Shown here one piece after another: positions 1-12,299 of a stretch of DNA of 64,000 nt; the first letter of the stretch is position 1, and each line of letters starts with the position of its first letter. Source of the stretch: Balanoglossus misakiensis (Eukaryota > Hemichordata). A program made the position numbers and the translations under genes. The notes beneath the pieces are model-generated. The model was not told where the DNA came from. It made no database searches and was given only the letters and a program-made list of their open reading frames with translations. The stretch covers positions 13,206,001 to 13,270,000 of the forward strand of contig CM082580.2 in assembly GCA_040954595.2 (NCBI GenBank), given 5' to 3'.

Positions 1-39
1 AAATCAAATTTTCCCATCGAATAGTATTTCCCATATTTA

Positions 40-3000
40 TCAAACAACATTCTTTTTCACAGCAGATATCAATGACGTCAGATGAATGCTAACAATGGTA
101 CTCCAACGTTTATGCACACTATGTCCACCATTTTCAAACCATACCACTCGGCGTAAATCAACTTCTGCGAACAAATCAATTTAGAACACACTTTTTAAAC
201 ACAAAGTATCTTCTTTAGGCTAAGCAAGCTACCAGATTCGCGTGCGTGCGTGTGTGTGTGTGTGTGTGTGTGCAAGCGCGCACGCATGCCATGCATATAC
301 ATGCATGTATGTTGAGGGATGAACGATTTTGCACACGAGTAGAAAAAAATGCCCACCTTTGAATGTTTCTGAACGGCTTGCACATTTCCCATTTTTGTCA
401 AAACTAATGATGTTATAGTCGGTGAAACCAAAGCTATCCATATTCTCCTGTGCTATTTCCTTCTCCACGAACTTATCATCCTCGCCATGAATCAGCAGCA
501 AAGGTAGTCCTCCTCTTCTTGAAAATGACAGTACATCTATGTTGTACTGAGTTTAAAAAAGAAATATAAAAAATGTCAATGCAAGAGTGACACTTTTCGG
601 AAAGTAGCACTAATCATTTTATGCATAGATAGATTAGTTACAGTAATTAGGCCGTGGTCACTAAAAATCAGTATATTTCCAATCATGGAATAAAGGCGAT
701 CGAAAAGCTATTTGATTATTAAAAAAATCAAATTGAGTGTCATTAAGGTGCCTAATGGATTCGAGTCAACGTATTTAAAACATAACGCAAATCTCATGAT
801 CAAACATTTTTTACACAGAAGCGTACATAGAATTTAACAAACGACAAAAATGGCGTCGACGTATCTGAAGGATCGGAAGAACGTATGGTGGCGCTCTTTA
901 TTCGCGTATGCCATCCACTGAAAATATGTGATTGGTAAGATCTCAAGTTGTCATGGTAGTTGTAGCTAAATTTGCATAGGTGACCGCGTATACCTTTAAG
1001 TATTTAAAAACTACTTACTTGGTGATAATCAAACGAGCCTCCTTCATAGACACTGTAAAGAATGGCTTCTGGTGTATTGGATTTGATATTTAGTACGAAT
1101 CGCCCATAAAGTACGGCTAGCCTAAGGACAAATTTGTCGAGGCCAGGAATCTTTCTGGACCAGAAAAGGAAATTTCCAACAATGCTGGTGAGTAGAATCG
1201 GTCTCAACATTCTGAAATGTAGTTAAAATAAATGCAACTGTTATGTAGTGATGTTAAATGTTACGAAAATATTCTCGTCTGAGTAGACTATATGCGTTGC
1301 ATTGCTCAGTAATTTGGGGGGGGTTTGCACACCCATTCACAAAGTTTACCGAAGTAAGTTATTTGCCAAAGACATTTATAGGCCCCTGTTTTGAGAAATC
1401 TTCAAAGTTTCTAAATGTACAAAATCCCCAAAATAAATCAGCGTGTGTAACTAGCATCTAATATGCTTAATAGCATCGAATGTGCTTACCTATGAGGTCT
1501 GCCTCCAATACAAGATATTAATGTGATTGACTTTACGCAATCAAATGTTTCATCCGCACACATTCTCAGCATAGTGTGTGCAGCTCCTGAAAATCCAACA
1601 AGTGTCTCCACTCTGAAAAACGGAAAACAACATTTTGTTTTGTAAAGCACAATAATGAAATTGCTCGACCATTAACTGAGCTTGTGCCATATTAAAATTA
1701 CAGGATAATTATATTGCACTACCTCTTTATTCCCATGGTTCTGATAAATTCTTTGACGATTTCAGCTTTGTGGTTTGCAGAACAGTTATAGATGTCTTTT
1801 TCATCAATTTCTGTGTAACCCATTCCTGGTACCGAAAAATAATGAGATACGTCATAAGACATTTTGATTGATGAAATTGATTGAAAAGCATAGAGAACAC
1901 ACAATACAAATATATACATGTAAATAGGCGTTTCCATGTGAACAAATGGCAGCATCAATGTCGTCGTGGATCAAAAATCTCAGCCTCATTATTTAGTTCA
2001 GTGTGACCAAATTTCGATCGGACGTGACAACGGTTAACACTTACATGCTACTTATACATTTTGTAACAGAAATTTACTGATCTCATGTAGACATACAGAG
2101 CATATTGTCCCTCATATAGGATTACTTACCGGGAAAGTTTGGTATAATCATCCGTATGCCATTCTCAGTCATTGGCCGGAACAGATGCTTGTACATCCAG
2201 TAGGTGGTTGGTGATCCATGTAATAGTACTGCGATAGGGCCGTCTTCAGGACCAATGTCACAGTAAGCCACAGAGAATGACGTGCCCAAAACATTGACGG
2301 TCATGTGCTTCAAGTCATCTTCTGATCCCAGTTCTCTGCCTGGAAGTAGAGCGTCAATGCTAATCATGAATATTCAAGCATTTGTAAGTGCACACACATT
2401 AATATTCATGTCCACTGAAGCAGAAGCTAGCAACAGGTGTGCGTGACACGTGTATTTCTTCCTATGACGTAGATTTTCTTTGTGTAACTTTGCCTCAAGG
2501 AAATAAGCTGGATTCATCAATTATTCTATCATTTTGTGTAAGGGAATCGCGTCCTGCTCTTGGGAAAAATGGACCGCGACAGCGAATAAATCTGCTATTA
2601 TTATTTGCTCTGGCAGCCGCACGTGCCCACTCGTTTTACTGAAAACGCAGGGTTGATTCGAGGTCTGACCAGCGAGACTACCAGTACAAATTTAATTCAC
2701 TCAAATCGAGCATCACGCACCTCTACTAAAAAGTGCAATACGGTTTATTAAATTAGAACAGAAGAGCGTAGATCCAGGAACGCAAACAGCAACCAGGTCT
2801 GAACCGATTTTTCTTGGTCATACTCGAGGCTGCATCACTCAGTTCAAAAATTACGAAAGTTTCAAGAGGCACGACGCGACGTTTTTCATCGGCATTTAGT
2901 CGATGTCGTTTTGTTATTCTCCTGGTGACGGCATTGGCAAGGGAAAATGAGCGCCAATATTAGTTCCACCCCACCCCCACCCCTGAATGTGCCTCCAAAG

Positions 3001-3327
3001 GGTGCATACATCTCATGCCCACACTATTAAAAATTTGCCCCTTTGAAGTCACGTACCTTGACTTGCATGCGAGGACGAGATAATAGATCTCGCATTACGT
3101 CGACAAGATGGTTTACCAGAGATGGCCTGATGATGGAAGGATCTTGACCTAAGCAGACGTGTTTTGACTGCACAGACTGTGGCCGATGTAAATCTCTCCC
3201 AGCATGTGTTCATAGGCGGATTTATCACAGGTTTCAATTTCTCGCTGCACAGGTGCCTTTGGATGGAGCGAGATTTCGATGAGACGGAAGAGCGAATTTG
3301 GACGTGGAGCTTCGGGAAGACAATCAT
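40..3327 (-). CDS. alpha/beta hydrolase-fold protein, probably mitochondrial, 404 aa in 7 exons
   Basis: Exons in transcription order are 3327-3057, 2339-2130, 1825-1723, 1612-1490, 1211-1019, 546-357 and 164-40 (stop TGA 40-42). All are bounded by GT/AG, all phases agree, and the total is 1,215 nt. The start is the first ATG after an in-frame TGA 18 nt upstream. Residues 1-90 are rich in Arg, Lys and Ser and almost free of acidic residues, which suggests a mitochondrial presequence. Residues from about 100 carry the fold: oxyanion motif LLHGSPTTYW (HG at 131-132), nucleophile elbow VGFSGA (Ser203), acid loop LLIHGEDDKF (Asp323 or Asp324) and catalytic His378 in ENGGHSVHKRW. The substrate is unknown; soluble epoxide-hydrolase, dehalogenase and lipase relatives share this fold. 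The elbow is GxSxA rather than the usual GxSxG. The distal exons were found by matching phase and the expected His motif, so exon 1 and exon 7 are inferences, though strong ones. Confidence 0.85.
241..272. repeat. (TG)n microsatellite
   Basis: A CGTG-then-TG dinucleotide run lies in the last intron of the alpha/beta-hydrolase gene (165-356), next to alternating purine-pyrimidine GCGCGCACGCATGC-like sequence. It is a simple repeat with no coding role. Confidence 0.9.
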
Positions 3328-3659
3328 CGCCAAGTCACCTCACTTCGTGGGCACTCCAGTGAACTGATCCCATTCAGAATGCGCATGCACCTGGCTGAAT
3401 TTCCATATACGGAGGAATAATGATTTATGGAAATTTGACAGCACCTGCTATACAGGGTGTCTCATTCTGAGAATCAGGAAAAAAAGTCAAATTTCTCGAG
3501 ATCGAGGCTGGTGTACATGTAGGGTATTCAAATTAACCAAGCATTTCCGTGACACTGTAATTTTTATAATAATCATGTTTATTCAGTAATATAAGCCACC
3601 GGCTTTCCGTGACAAAATTTCGTTTCAGTGGACATTACTTTCTTGATTGTTTGTTTCTG
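3328..3659. other. intergenic spacer between hydrolase 5' end and pentraxin 3' end
   Basis: This 332-bp gap must hold the hydrolase promoter and the pentraxin 3' UTR, since both genes run on the minus strand. I see a minus-strand AATAAA at 3584-3579, about 75 nt past the pentraxin stop. I see no obvious TATA box or other gene. Confidence 0.6.
3579..3584 (-). terminator. poly(A) signal of the pentraxin-like gene
   Basis: A minus-strand AATAAA hexamer lies about 75 nt downstream of the pentraxin TGA (3660-3662). This is a plausible distance for a short 3' UTR. Confidence 0.5.
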
Positions 3660-5207
3660 TCAGTTCTTGGTTGACATAATTGTCAGAGTAACGTCACCTT
3701 CTATGGTCAGATCATCGATGTTCCAAGTGAAGACGTCACCACCACCTACAATGCGGCCACCATCTGCTACATCAGCTATCTCCTCATCGCTCAGAACTCG
3801 CGACCAGATATTGAATTCTGCCAAACCTCCTACAAGAGCCTGCGCTGTGTCGAATCGTCCTCCAACCTCGTCCTGTTCTTGGCCCAAAATTAAAGAGCCT
3901 CCTCCAGAGATACTGCCCCCATCGTTTAAACCGGTGTCACCTGTGCTGAATACACCATTGTGGTAATATTTCCAGGTGCCATCACCTGATGACCAGGTGA
4001 TGCACACGTGATGCCACGCCCTGTCGTCGATTGGCGCTATGTCGACGGCCTTCAAGACATTCCCCACGAACAAATGAAAGCCAACGCCATAATAATGAAT
4101 TAAGAATTCGTTGTCACTTCCGGGCACAGCATACGATACCAGTGACGCATCGTGTCCCGTTTCTGTTATCTTCACCCAGATACACGCAGTTATGGCAGTT
4201 AGATCAGGGACTGCTTTATTGACAACGATCTTTGTGGTCGTAGTAACCAGTGCAAGGGCAGGCGGACCTAAAATGTGACCAAATATACAACATGTCAATA
4301 ACGCAGTGACAAAAAAGTAATAACCGGAAAAAGAGAACAATTTTGCAGTTTTCGAATTAACGTTTTTACTCCTGAGGACACCCCAAGAGGCCCGCAAATA
4401 AAATTACAAAAGAAAAACAACGATAGACCGTATTTATGAAGAATAGTTTTCGACCAAAAATGGCAATTTTGGTCAAAAACTACTAGTATTCTCCTACTAT
4501 CATTGCCCAGTGCCCGTCAAACACAATGTAAGAACATTGGACAAGCTATTTCGGAGAATACATTCATTGACCAAAAATGGCAAAATTGTTGCACCGACTG
4601 ATCCCATAAGCTCTAACTGACCAGAACAAATATGACGATTTTGTCAAATAAAATCCACGCCTGTATTATTAAAGTTTCTGTTTGTGAGTGCGAAATTACC
4701 ATAAAAAGCACTAAGCCTGGACACCGCAGCTTCAAGCTCAGTGATTCGTGCGTCCCTGTCGCTTAACTGCTGCTGCACGTCTCGCATTTTTGATGTCACC
4801 ACGTCTAGCACCCGATCATTTCCATCAGAATTTCGTCTGATGTTTCCCTCCAGGGCTGTGATGATTTCGTTCTGCTGAGAAATCAGGTCTCGCATGCTGT
4901 CCTGTCTTTGCTCAACCATTTCACCCACTATCTTCGCGGACTGGAGTTTCAAACCAAGCAATTCGACATCAGCCACCACCTGGTCAACCTTGATGACGGC
5001 CTGATCGAGATCAGGACAGGTGCCACCCTCGCTGGCATTGAAGGTGAATACATAGGCGCAGATGTCGGGACGGTGGCAGTAGTTTTCGCCTGAGATGCAC
5101 TCCTGACTATCTACTAACACCGCTTCAGTCGACGTCAACACAAATGTGAAAGCCCACAGCAATAAGAGAGTTTCTCTCATCGCTCTCAAACTGAGATTTC
5201 TTGCCAT
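3660..5207 (-). CDS. secreted neuronal-pentraxin-like protein, 371 aa in 2 exons
   Basis: Exons are 5207-4700 and 4267-3660, with donor TATG|GTAATT and acceptor TTTTAG|GTCC; the phases agree. Residues 1-30 form a signal peptide with hydrophobic core LLLLWAFTFVL; a second in-frame ATG at codon 10 would serve equally well. Residues 31-60 contain four cysteines (CISGENYC, CAY, CPD). About 65-165 is heptad-like coiled coil without proline. Residues 175-371 are the pentraxin domain: CIWVK (Cys198) and HHVCITWSS (Cys258) give the conserved disulfide and the family signature HxCxxWxS. ILGQEQDEVGG holds the Glu/Gln/Asp calcium ligands, and FNIWSRVLSDEEI is the typical C-terminal block. Neuronal pentraxins oligomerise through the coiled coil and bind extracellular ligands; the ligand here is unknown. 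It could equally be named a pentraxin-fusion or long pentraxin. The fold assignment is firm and the subfamily is tentative. Confidence 0.87.
4467..4576. repeat. nested inverted repeat in pentraxin intron
   Basis: The left arm at 4467-4494 contains TTTTGGTCAA and TATTCTCC. The right arm at 4553-4576 contains their complements GGAGAATA and TTGACCAAAA. The arms are imperfect over about 25-28 nt with a spacer near 58 nt, and the spacer itself contains a small CAATGT/ACATTG hairpin. It could be a short MITE-like element or a chance AT-rich palindrome. Confidence 0.45.
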
Positions 5208-8200
5208 TTTGTACCGTTGAAGTGGAAGATGACAAGTTATAGATTAATTCATATATTAGCATGTTGTGATTGTATGTACAGTAATGACATATCTTATTTG
5301 GTAATAAGGTCGTTCAGACGTGATACGAAGTTGTTGGTTGAACGATTCGTGTTAGACATTAACGTACAATCCAATATGTTGGCATAGACCAAAATAGCGC
5401 CCTCTGTCATCGATGAATCATTCCTACATCATCAGAACTTGGACAATGTCTTGCTGACCATCACACACATACTTGCACATATACTTATTTTTCCAGTTGA
5501 TACACAAATAACAACTGCATTTATTTCACTTTTCATACAAAATATGACTTGGCCAGATACAAAACAGGTCACAAGTCAAAGGTCACTAGATCCTCACATT
5601 GACAAAAAACTTCCACTGACAGTTACAGCATATGACTAAGTACAAGTGAAAATTGAGAAGACACTGATGAATAAATATGACTTGTTTTTCTACATATTTC
5701 TACTTTACACAAGGCAAGAATATTGTGTAATAAATAAAATATATCTGGTTAAATGTAAGCAAAAACATGCAGTTAAAATTCATTAAATCATAGTCTCTGT
5801 AATTTAATTCATATGTCATTTCATATTTCTGTTGGTAATATTTGAGGGACAGGCAACAATTTGGCATTACATCTTTATTTCACAAACACATGCATGCAAA
5901 AGACAATTTGACAAGTACTCTATGCAATAAATGCTGGATGGAGACAGAGAATGGCAATGGATCAAAATACATTCAGCTTTTAAAGATAAATAGGTTAAAT
6001 ACACAGACATCTAAGATTACAGGCGACAAGAGTTGTAATTGATGTGTCCCCAGAACAGTTAAAAATTGGCTTGCTTTTTCAAAGCGTTTAGACTACTTCA
6101 TAAAAACTGATATGATTACTTGTCACCATAATTACAGTAGATTGAGTCTAAATGTATCAGTTATGATTCCTACAAACTACACAAGACAAGTCGGTTTTCT
6201 TTAAAATATACATGTACATATAGTGAGCAATCTCTACCACATATATCTTGGTAAGTTTTGCACAACTTTGTAAGCTGTTGAATATTTTAAAAATATGCAA
6301 CAAATTCTAGAGTGTGATAGATACCAATTAAAATCTGATTTCTTTAATCGCTTACGACTGAATGACACTATTTTGGATCACTGAAAACTATAAATGGACT
6401 AAAAATATATAAATTATATATACGACACTTTACGACTTAACATACACAACTTTACACTTTTAAGTAAACAACAAAATGTTTGGTGTAAAACACTTAACAC
6501 AGATCTTTAGTCTCACATTATGAAATACAATATTATTTTCCCTGTCTGATCAGGGTGCTCTCATAAAACAAAGCAATTTTGTTACTTTCATGATAACTCA
6601 CTCTAATTTTGGACCACACAGGTTACAGTGTATCAAAGCATTATTTTTTGGGGGTGGTATAATACACTGTTGGTTGGTTTATGGATTCATTCTCCGCCCT
6701 GAATGTGCCTGTCTAAAACATGCCGTGATATGATATGCACATGTGGCAAGATTAATGCCGCGACTTAGTTACACCTGTCTGACCTGAGACATGCCTGACC
6801 ACTGTTTACAGAATGCTACTTGCTTCTGTTCAATAAAAGATTACAAGCGTTAAAGGCTGAGCAGAAATGGAATGCTACATGATCACATTATCACTTGTAC
6901 ACAATTAGCTGCTTGTGTTCAGCAAGAGGAACTCAGCTACTGTTAATTTGCTACAGTGATTGGTCCACAAGACACAAAAGAAATAGAAGATACAATTGCT
7001 ACCTCATCCACTTGGATCATGAAGTGGAAGTTGACAAGCTGCAGATACCGATGCACTTTCATTTTATCAACAATGCACAATGAAGCCACACCTTCAGCCA
7101 TTAAATAAGCTCCACAACCCTATCTAGTACAATTTGCCAGCTGTGGAAAGGTAAGCTTGCACCTTGTACGCTATACAGCTAGCAGTCGATCAGGCTACAA
7201 AACTACACTTATTCTGGCTAATCTGAAATAAAGAATCGGAGTCACAAACGAAATGTATATCAGAATACCATACATGTATTTCTATGGTCCCGTATTCATT
7301 AGTTCTGGCACAGCCTTGGCCCAATACAACACTATAATCAGACCAAAACATCATCTAATGGCCCTGTTATGTTCTATAGCTGCAATGTTATTTGGCCATG
7401 TATCTGCTGTAAAATAACAAACTACTGAATAACCCACAGGCAAGCCTTCAGTGTACTTTACCGAAGACAACCACTTGCCTTGGCATTCTCTTGAAAACAA
7501 CAACGCTCTTGATAACCATTGATAATCATGTAGGCAAATCCAAAGAGGACTGTTCAGACCACAACTGGACCAGACCGGTTCTAGCTAGATCACACTGGTA
7601 TATCATAATTATATGACACTAAATTATTAATTTTTGCAGGAAGAAGCCTACGCGTTCTGGAAGAATTGAAAATATCTGCTCAGTTTATATTCCGATACAA
7701 GTCCAATATAGCTTTGCGTGATAAACTGAAGTACTTTGTTTAAAATTAAAATATTCTATGGACAGGACTACTACCATTTATCTTACCTTTCACGCCTTAA
7801 AGGGCGAAAGAGGAAAATTTGGAACGGCAGTTCACAGAAACATTTGATCCCTTAAACATACCAATGCCAAACTCAACACAAATCAAGGTCACAGATCACA
7901 AATCCTGATTCAGGGTAAAAGTACCGGTAAAACTGTAGTTTGTTTTTCTGCAGTAATTACACCAATATGTCTTATTTTTTAAAAGTCTGTTTTGGTTTTT
8001 TCCTAAATGGTAAACATCCTCCACACAGATGTTCTAGTGTATTTACTGCCCTCTCACTTTGTCTCCTATAATGAACATACACAATTACGAAGAAAATGAA
8101 TTTCAAAGTTTTCCTTCTCTTACAGGTATATGTACTGTGTCGCCTCTTAGTCTTACCAATCACCTCAAAATCTTATATCCATTTTGTGGCCTTGTAATTA

Positions 8201-8659
8201 CTTTTGTTTCATAATTATCATAATCTTTAGTTTTCAAGTTCACGTGAATAACTTTTTTAAAGCATGCACAGAAGAGGGGATGCAACATTGATACAAAAAT
8301 AAAATACTCTTTAAGCTGTCATACAAAATAATAATGATAATAAAAAAGAGTGAAGTAGTGACGGATTCAAATTGCTTAAAAATTGCCTGTTTGGTCACAA
8401 ATGTTCAAAAAATTCTACTTTGTTCTGGCAGAATATAAACTTTACCCTTTTTGCCTGTTCATAGTAAACTGTCCAGAAATTTGCACAACTGTCAGTTGAG
8501 TCGTTCGTTTCCATGGAAAATAAAGGATAAATAATAAAAAAAAGAATATGTTGACGTTAAAGAAATTGATGAAGATCATTATCTTCAGCCATCTACATGG
8601 AACTCAGCATTGTTAAACATGTGTGCAATGTTTGGTTTTGGTGCACTGCAGCAAACCCT
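5208..8659. other. POU6 3' UTR plus spacer to the pentraxin gene; no ORF of note
   Basis: This is 3.4 kb of AT-rich sequence with no protein-like reading frame on either strand. It lies downstream of the POU6 stop at 8660. Minus-strand AATAAA hexamers at 5879-5874 and 5524-5519 could end a 3' UTR of about 2.8-3.1 kb. The remaining few hundred bases next to 5207 should contain the pentraxin promoter. UTR extent is inferred and no transcript evidence is available. Confidence 0.5.
5874..5879 (-). terminator. candidate poly(A) signal of POU6
   Basis: A minus-strand AATAAA in a GTGAAATAAAGATG context lies about 2.8 kb after the POU6 stop. A second hexamer at 5524-5519 is an alternative. Confidence 0.3.
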
Positions 8660-11600
8660 TCAAGGAGATTTCAGTTTCTTGATGGTGTTTTTCAACGCTT
8701 GTCTCTTGTTACAGAACCAGACTCGAACCACTTCCCGGTCGTAGCTCAGCTTGTTCGACAACTCCGTCATGTCCTGACTGGAGGGATGGGTGATCTTCTC
8801 GAAGTAAGCGTTGAGTACCTCCAAGGCTTGGGGAGTGAATGAAGTGCGACGCTTGCGTTTCTTGGAGGGCTCGCTGCCGACGAAGTCTGTCAGCGGTCCC
8901 ACGCCATTTTTATGTCTCTCCTCAGCTTCTTCCATCCACCGTTCCAAAACTGGTTTTATTTTCTGGGCGCTCTTTGGAGTAATGTCTAACTTTTCAAATC
9001 TGTTGGAGGAAAATGAGATACTTGCTCTCTATTCATCTCACTTCTGCTTATCTGTGAACATTTTAGGTTGCCTCAGAAACATTTTCAAAATACAAACAGG
9101 ACAACTCTGTTTACTGCAACCCATCTTTGACTGGCAGATGTGTATCTTCTAATCATGGCAACTCAATATCAAAGTCATAATCATGTCTGTTTTCAGCAGG
9201 TACCAATCAACAGATCAAAACATCTGGAAGCGTGTGTTTATAAAAAAAAAATTGCCACACCTAAAGTACACATGTAACCTGCTTATATTGAGCCAAATCA
9301 CCCAACATGAGAGTTCAATAATTACAGTACACAAATACTATACCTGCAGATTGCAGACTGACTGTATGCTGGACCCTCAGTGGCACTCAGTGCTTGACCA
9401 ACCTGTGTCTGAGTTAGGCCAAGTGACAGACGGCGTATCTTGAACTGCTTTGCAAATTCACGGATTTCTTCAAGATTGACACCATCAACTTCAGAGTGAG
9501 TGTTCCCATCTGAAATTTTCATAAGACCAACAACATGACAAATGAAAAGTTCATTAGCGTATGATGAAAGCACAATGTCTGGGAAACAATTTGAAAGACG
9601 GCAATTGAACAGTAATAATCCGATCGTTGGAATCTATAACATGTATAATACCTTGTTCAACAAGCACACAAGTTGCTTAGTATTTAAATACAGTCTTTGC
9701 AGTTACATAGACCGAAGCCATTTTAATGACCTCTACAGATCCTTACATCCTGGTAATTCTTGGTGGTGGGGGTATTGAAAATTCAATGTTCCACTACAAA
9801 AAAAACAGAGTTCAGTGAAAACAGTTGGCATTTAGTTTTCTGCCAATACTGTCAGATTGCTACCATAGAAGATACCAGGATGTAAGGAGGTCATAGATGT
9901 TAGATTTCTGTCTAAAGCCTAGTTTTTACTAAACTGACACACCCTACATATGTCAATGCCATGTGATCATCACGGTTATTGAAGTTACAATCCAAAATGA
10001 CTGTTGAGGGAACTTGAATACAGCAAAGTATCAGTACCTTAATTTAGTGCATCCTATCGACTTATGTGCACTACTGTTTGTATTAAGGAGGGTGTGTCAA
10101 CTTCAAAAGAGTAGCATTTAGGAGTTCTGAGCAGAGATTATTCGATTTAAAGATGGAGAAAAAAATTGGGTATTTCACCTGCTAATGTCACAGTTGTATC
10201 AGCACTTTTCAGAAATGGTGTACCTATGTGAGAAAATATAAATTATAATTGTGGCCAAACATTCCTCTGATACTTCATGGAATAACTTGTTGGTCATCAA
10301 TTCAACATGCTGGCCCAAAAAAGGTTTTGTTTGTTCTTCAGCATATTTCATTGTGTGTGATGAGATGGATGAATAGTCCCTTGCAAAAAATGGGCACATA
10401 AATAAGTACAGAAAGAGGAAGTTGACAATACCCTCCTTGGAGACGATAACCTAGGCCTGATCTTAATTGAAAAATAAATCATTCCTTTTGAGATACTAAA
10501 CATGCAGAACGATGGCCTAATACATTAAGAAAGTTGCTGTCTGTTGATGTTGTTTTGATTATTTTTGTTTTTGCCTAAAATTAAATTTATTTTACCTTAG
10601 GTAAAAATAAATGCAACATGAAGGGAAGATGTGCTCAAATTATGTATGCCTTTCCAAAGAGAAACAAAACGGTACAAAGATGAAATCATCAAAATGCATG
10701 CAACTATTAGCTGACAATAAATAACAGTACATCTGCATGAAATCTATGCCATCAAATTCACTGCATGTCATAGTTGTTAAACACCAAACATATCCTTTGC
10801 TGATCGCATACATCAGATGCTCATAAATCAACAAGACAGACCATGGCTGATAATCTCATATCAGCATGTGATCTGACAGCACATTTGTCAAAAATCTTTC
10901 TGATTTTAGAATTTATGTCTTAAACGTGACTCAAAAGTAGATCATGAAGATCTTACAAAGACAGTGAAAGACCAATAAAATTTTATGATAGTCTTATACT
11001 ACAGAAACCAATGAAATGGCTTCTTGGAAATGCAATGCACTCAGCACAACATTACTGCCTTTTTGACTGTTACACTTACAATTTTGTTACACTCACAGAT
11101 ATCCGTCTCATTGCTTGTCTCTTTCTCTCTTCATTCATTCATTCATTCAAATACTAATGGTGTTTACCACAAGTATTGCTATTTTCACTTTTATAACCTA
11201 CACTGCTGGTCATAAATTCTGCATATATCCAAAGTGCCTAAAGCACTTTCACAACATGGTAGTCGCAGTTATTGTTTACAGAATAAGAGGGAAACTCGGT
11301 AATAAATAGCGAAATAAACATACTTGTTGTAAGCTGACTGATGTTGGCAGTGGTGCCTGGAGAGTTGTTGGTGGCCTGCGAGCTGATTTGTGGAGTGGAC
11401 ACTGAGGGCGCTGTAATGGCTGTAGACAGTGAGGTAGGAGCAATGGCAGCCTGTGATAAGACTGTATGCCCTGCGGTTGTGGTCGACAGACCAATAGCTG
11501 TGGCACCTAGGCCTGAATCAAAGAGAGAGAGAAAAAAGGGATTTGTTTTATAGAAAGACTGCATGAACTTGAAACAAACTTTCTGCACTATGACTCCCAA

Positions 11601-12265
11601 TGAATGCACACTCCAAAAGGATGCATCTCTATGGTTATTTGTAGGAACCAATGTGTTGGAAATAATAAGTAACGGCTTTGTAATTTTACCTTGGGCATTG
11701 ACTTGAGTTGCAATTGAAGGGAGGGCAGTAGCTAGCATCTGATTTGTTGCACTGGAGAGTACTTGTGGTTGTTGGTGGGCAGACACCGACTGGTGGGTAG
11801 TGGCAGTGACTTGAGGGCTAGCCATGGAGCCCACTACAGACGCAGCAGTAAGGGTGGACTGCGCTTGCATTGTGGAAGTTGATATCGATGAAGCAGACAT
11901 GGTAGGAGCAGCTGCTGCAGTGACCATGGACAGTGACAGTGGAGTGGCTGGAGTGGTGGCTGAAGTGGTCGTCTGCTGGGCGGTCACCGTGGTTGCCAGC
12001 TGGTTAGCTCCGCCAAGTCCCCCGACACCCGCCGCCAGGATTTGACCGGTCGACGATGGGATGGCAAGGAACTGGATGCCACCTTGCCCTTGGGCTATTG
12101 TTACCGGGATTGTCAAAATTTGCTGCTGGCCGGCAGAATTTGTGACGGGAATTGTCAGAAACTGTTGCTGAGGTTGTCCTGTTGCACTGTTTGCTGGAAT
12201 GGTTATGAGTTGTTGGCCAGTCAGACTTGCAGCTGGTAAGGTGAGAACTTGTGCAGCAGACTGTT

Positions 12266-12299
<34 letters not shown>

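Noticed and set aside
73-80. TGACGTCA CRE palindrome
   Set aside because: It lies inside the last coding exon of the hydrolase, so it is probably coincidental.
639-644. Thought that the Lys in homeodomain motif WFCNKRQ (protein residue 643 of POU6) was an anomaly
   Set aside because: Human POU6F2 has the same NKRQ, so it is a family trait and supports POU6F2 affinity. The coordinates given are residue numbers, not bases.
2122-2367. ATG at 2367 as start of the hydrolase
   Set aside because: A good acceptor (CTACTTCCAG) lies between this ATG and the conserved part, and an upstream exon joins in phase. It is kept only as an alternative.
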